From Agrilactobacillus yilanensis (GTDB lineage Bacteria; Bacillota; Bacilli; Lactobacillales; Lactobacillaceae): a stretch of 64,000 bases of DNA. The position numbers were made by a program, and so were the translations under genes. The DNA is taken from contig NZ_RHOY01000001.1 of NCBI RefSeq assembly GCF_003946725.1, positions 248,001-312,000 of the forward strand, written 5' to 3'. The notes under the pieces were generated by a model. It was not told the origin of the DNA. It did not search any database and saw only the letters and a program-made list of their open reading frames with translations. How positions within the stretch are numbered: the stretch's first letter is position 1; the number at the start of each line of letters is the position of its first letter. Positions 63,840-64,000 of the stretch are shown piece after piece.

Positions 63840-63927
63840 AAAACAAGGTGATTCAGATATTTGTAGTTTGATAAAACAGCTTCATATCAACGATATAAAA
63901 GAATTTATTTTTTTAGGTGTTTAAAGT

Positions 63928-63957
63928 TTGACAACTTGTATATACAGGATCTATACT
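63928..63957 (+). promoter_or_regulatory. rightward tre promoter with operator 2
   Basis: TTGACA, 18 bases, TATACT. The spacer is ACTTGTATATACAGGATC, a second TreR-operator-like palindrome. It faces a gene beyond the window, probably the trehalose PTS transporter. Confidence 0.7.
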
Positions 63958-63964
63958 CTAACTA

Positions 63965-63978
63965 TGGAAACGGTTACT
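63965..63978. promoter_or_regulatory. cre-like site after the rightward tre promoter
   Basis: TGGAAACGGTTACT, 12 of 14 cre positions, just downstream of the -10, where CcpA binding would block elongation. Confidence 0.4.
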
Positions 63979-64000
63979 CCAGGTTTTTAGCCATTATTGT

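Overview
The window looks like the chromosome of a lactic acid bacterium (Lactobacillaceae). The evidence is AGGAGG-type ribosome binding sites, LPXTG, WxL-like and MucBP-like surface proteins, a BusR/OpuA glycine betaine system, cytochrome bd genes with a partial menaquinone/heme set, and TreC/TreR. A NAD-linked molybdenum formate dehydrogenase operon together with lactate, serine and cysteine breakdown genes suggests the Loigolactobacillus (coryniformis/bifermentans) group. That placement is inference from gene content. No rRNA, tRNA, insertion sequence, prophage or CRISPR array was seen.

Layout: 0.2-1.4 kb aldo/keto reductase and TM2 protein; 1.6-7.7 kb cydABCD; 8-15.2 kb leftward operon (decayed fdhD, formate channel, mobB-like, NuoE-like, NuoF-like, formate dehydrogenase, moeA); 16.3-19.9 kb large LPXTG protein; 20.3-23.3 kb hepT, menA and hemH; 23.7-26.7 kb lutABC; 27.3-33.6 kb three exported or membrane-anchored proteins; 33.7-37.5 kb opuA and busR; 38-42 kb cyuPA with a YheO-type regulator; 42-46 kb ackA, an MFS exporter and an alpha/beta hydrolase; 46-47 kb small genes; 47.3-51 kb second YheO-type regulator and the serine dehydratase operon; 51.5-57.2 kb NADH oxidase, zinc-ribbon membrane protein, 2-hydroxyacid dehydrogenase and GPH symporter; 57.3-60.5 kb choloylglycine-hydrolase-family enzyme and a NatAB-type ABC exporter; 60.9-64 kb VOC protein, treC, treR and a divergent tre promoter.

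How the genes fit together: the bd oxidase needs heme and a quinone, and menA, hepT and hemH cover late steps of those pathways. LutABC, SdaAA/AB and CyuA make pyruvate from lactate, serine and cysteine. Formate dehydrogenase, NADH oxidase and acetate kinase handle the resulting formate, NADH and acetyl phosphate.

The most unusual content is a family of about 18 hairpin elements of ~115 bp (types A-E by arm sequence). They begin AGAGCGTGA, end GAACGCGTTT, and occur singly or in tandem. At nearly every locus they sit exactly between a stop codon and the following Rho-independent terminator, always in the orientation of the upstream gene. Their stem arms differ between types while remaining complementary, and one copy is a chimera of two types. 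In two genes the element itself provides the stop codon. A second notable signal is a TTGATAAT motif shared by the promoters of both YheO-type regulators, cyuP, the serine dehydratase operon and a small membrane protein gene.
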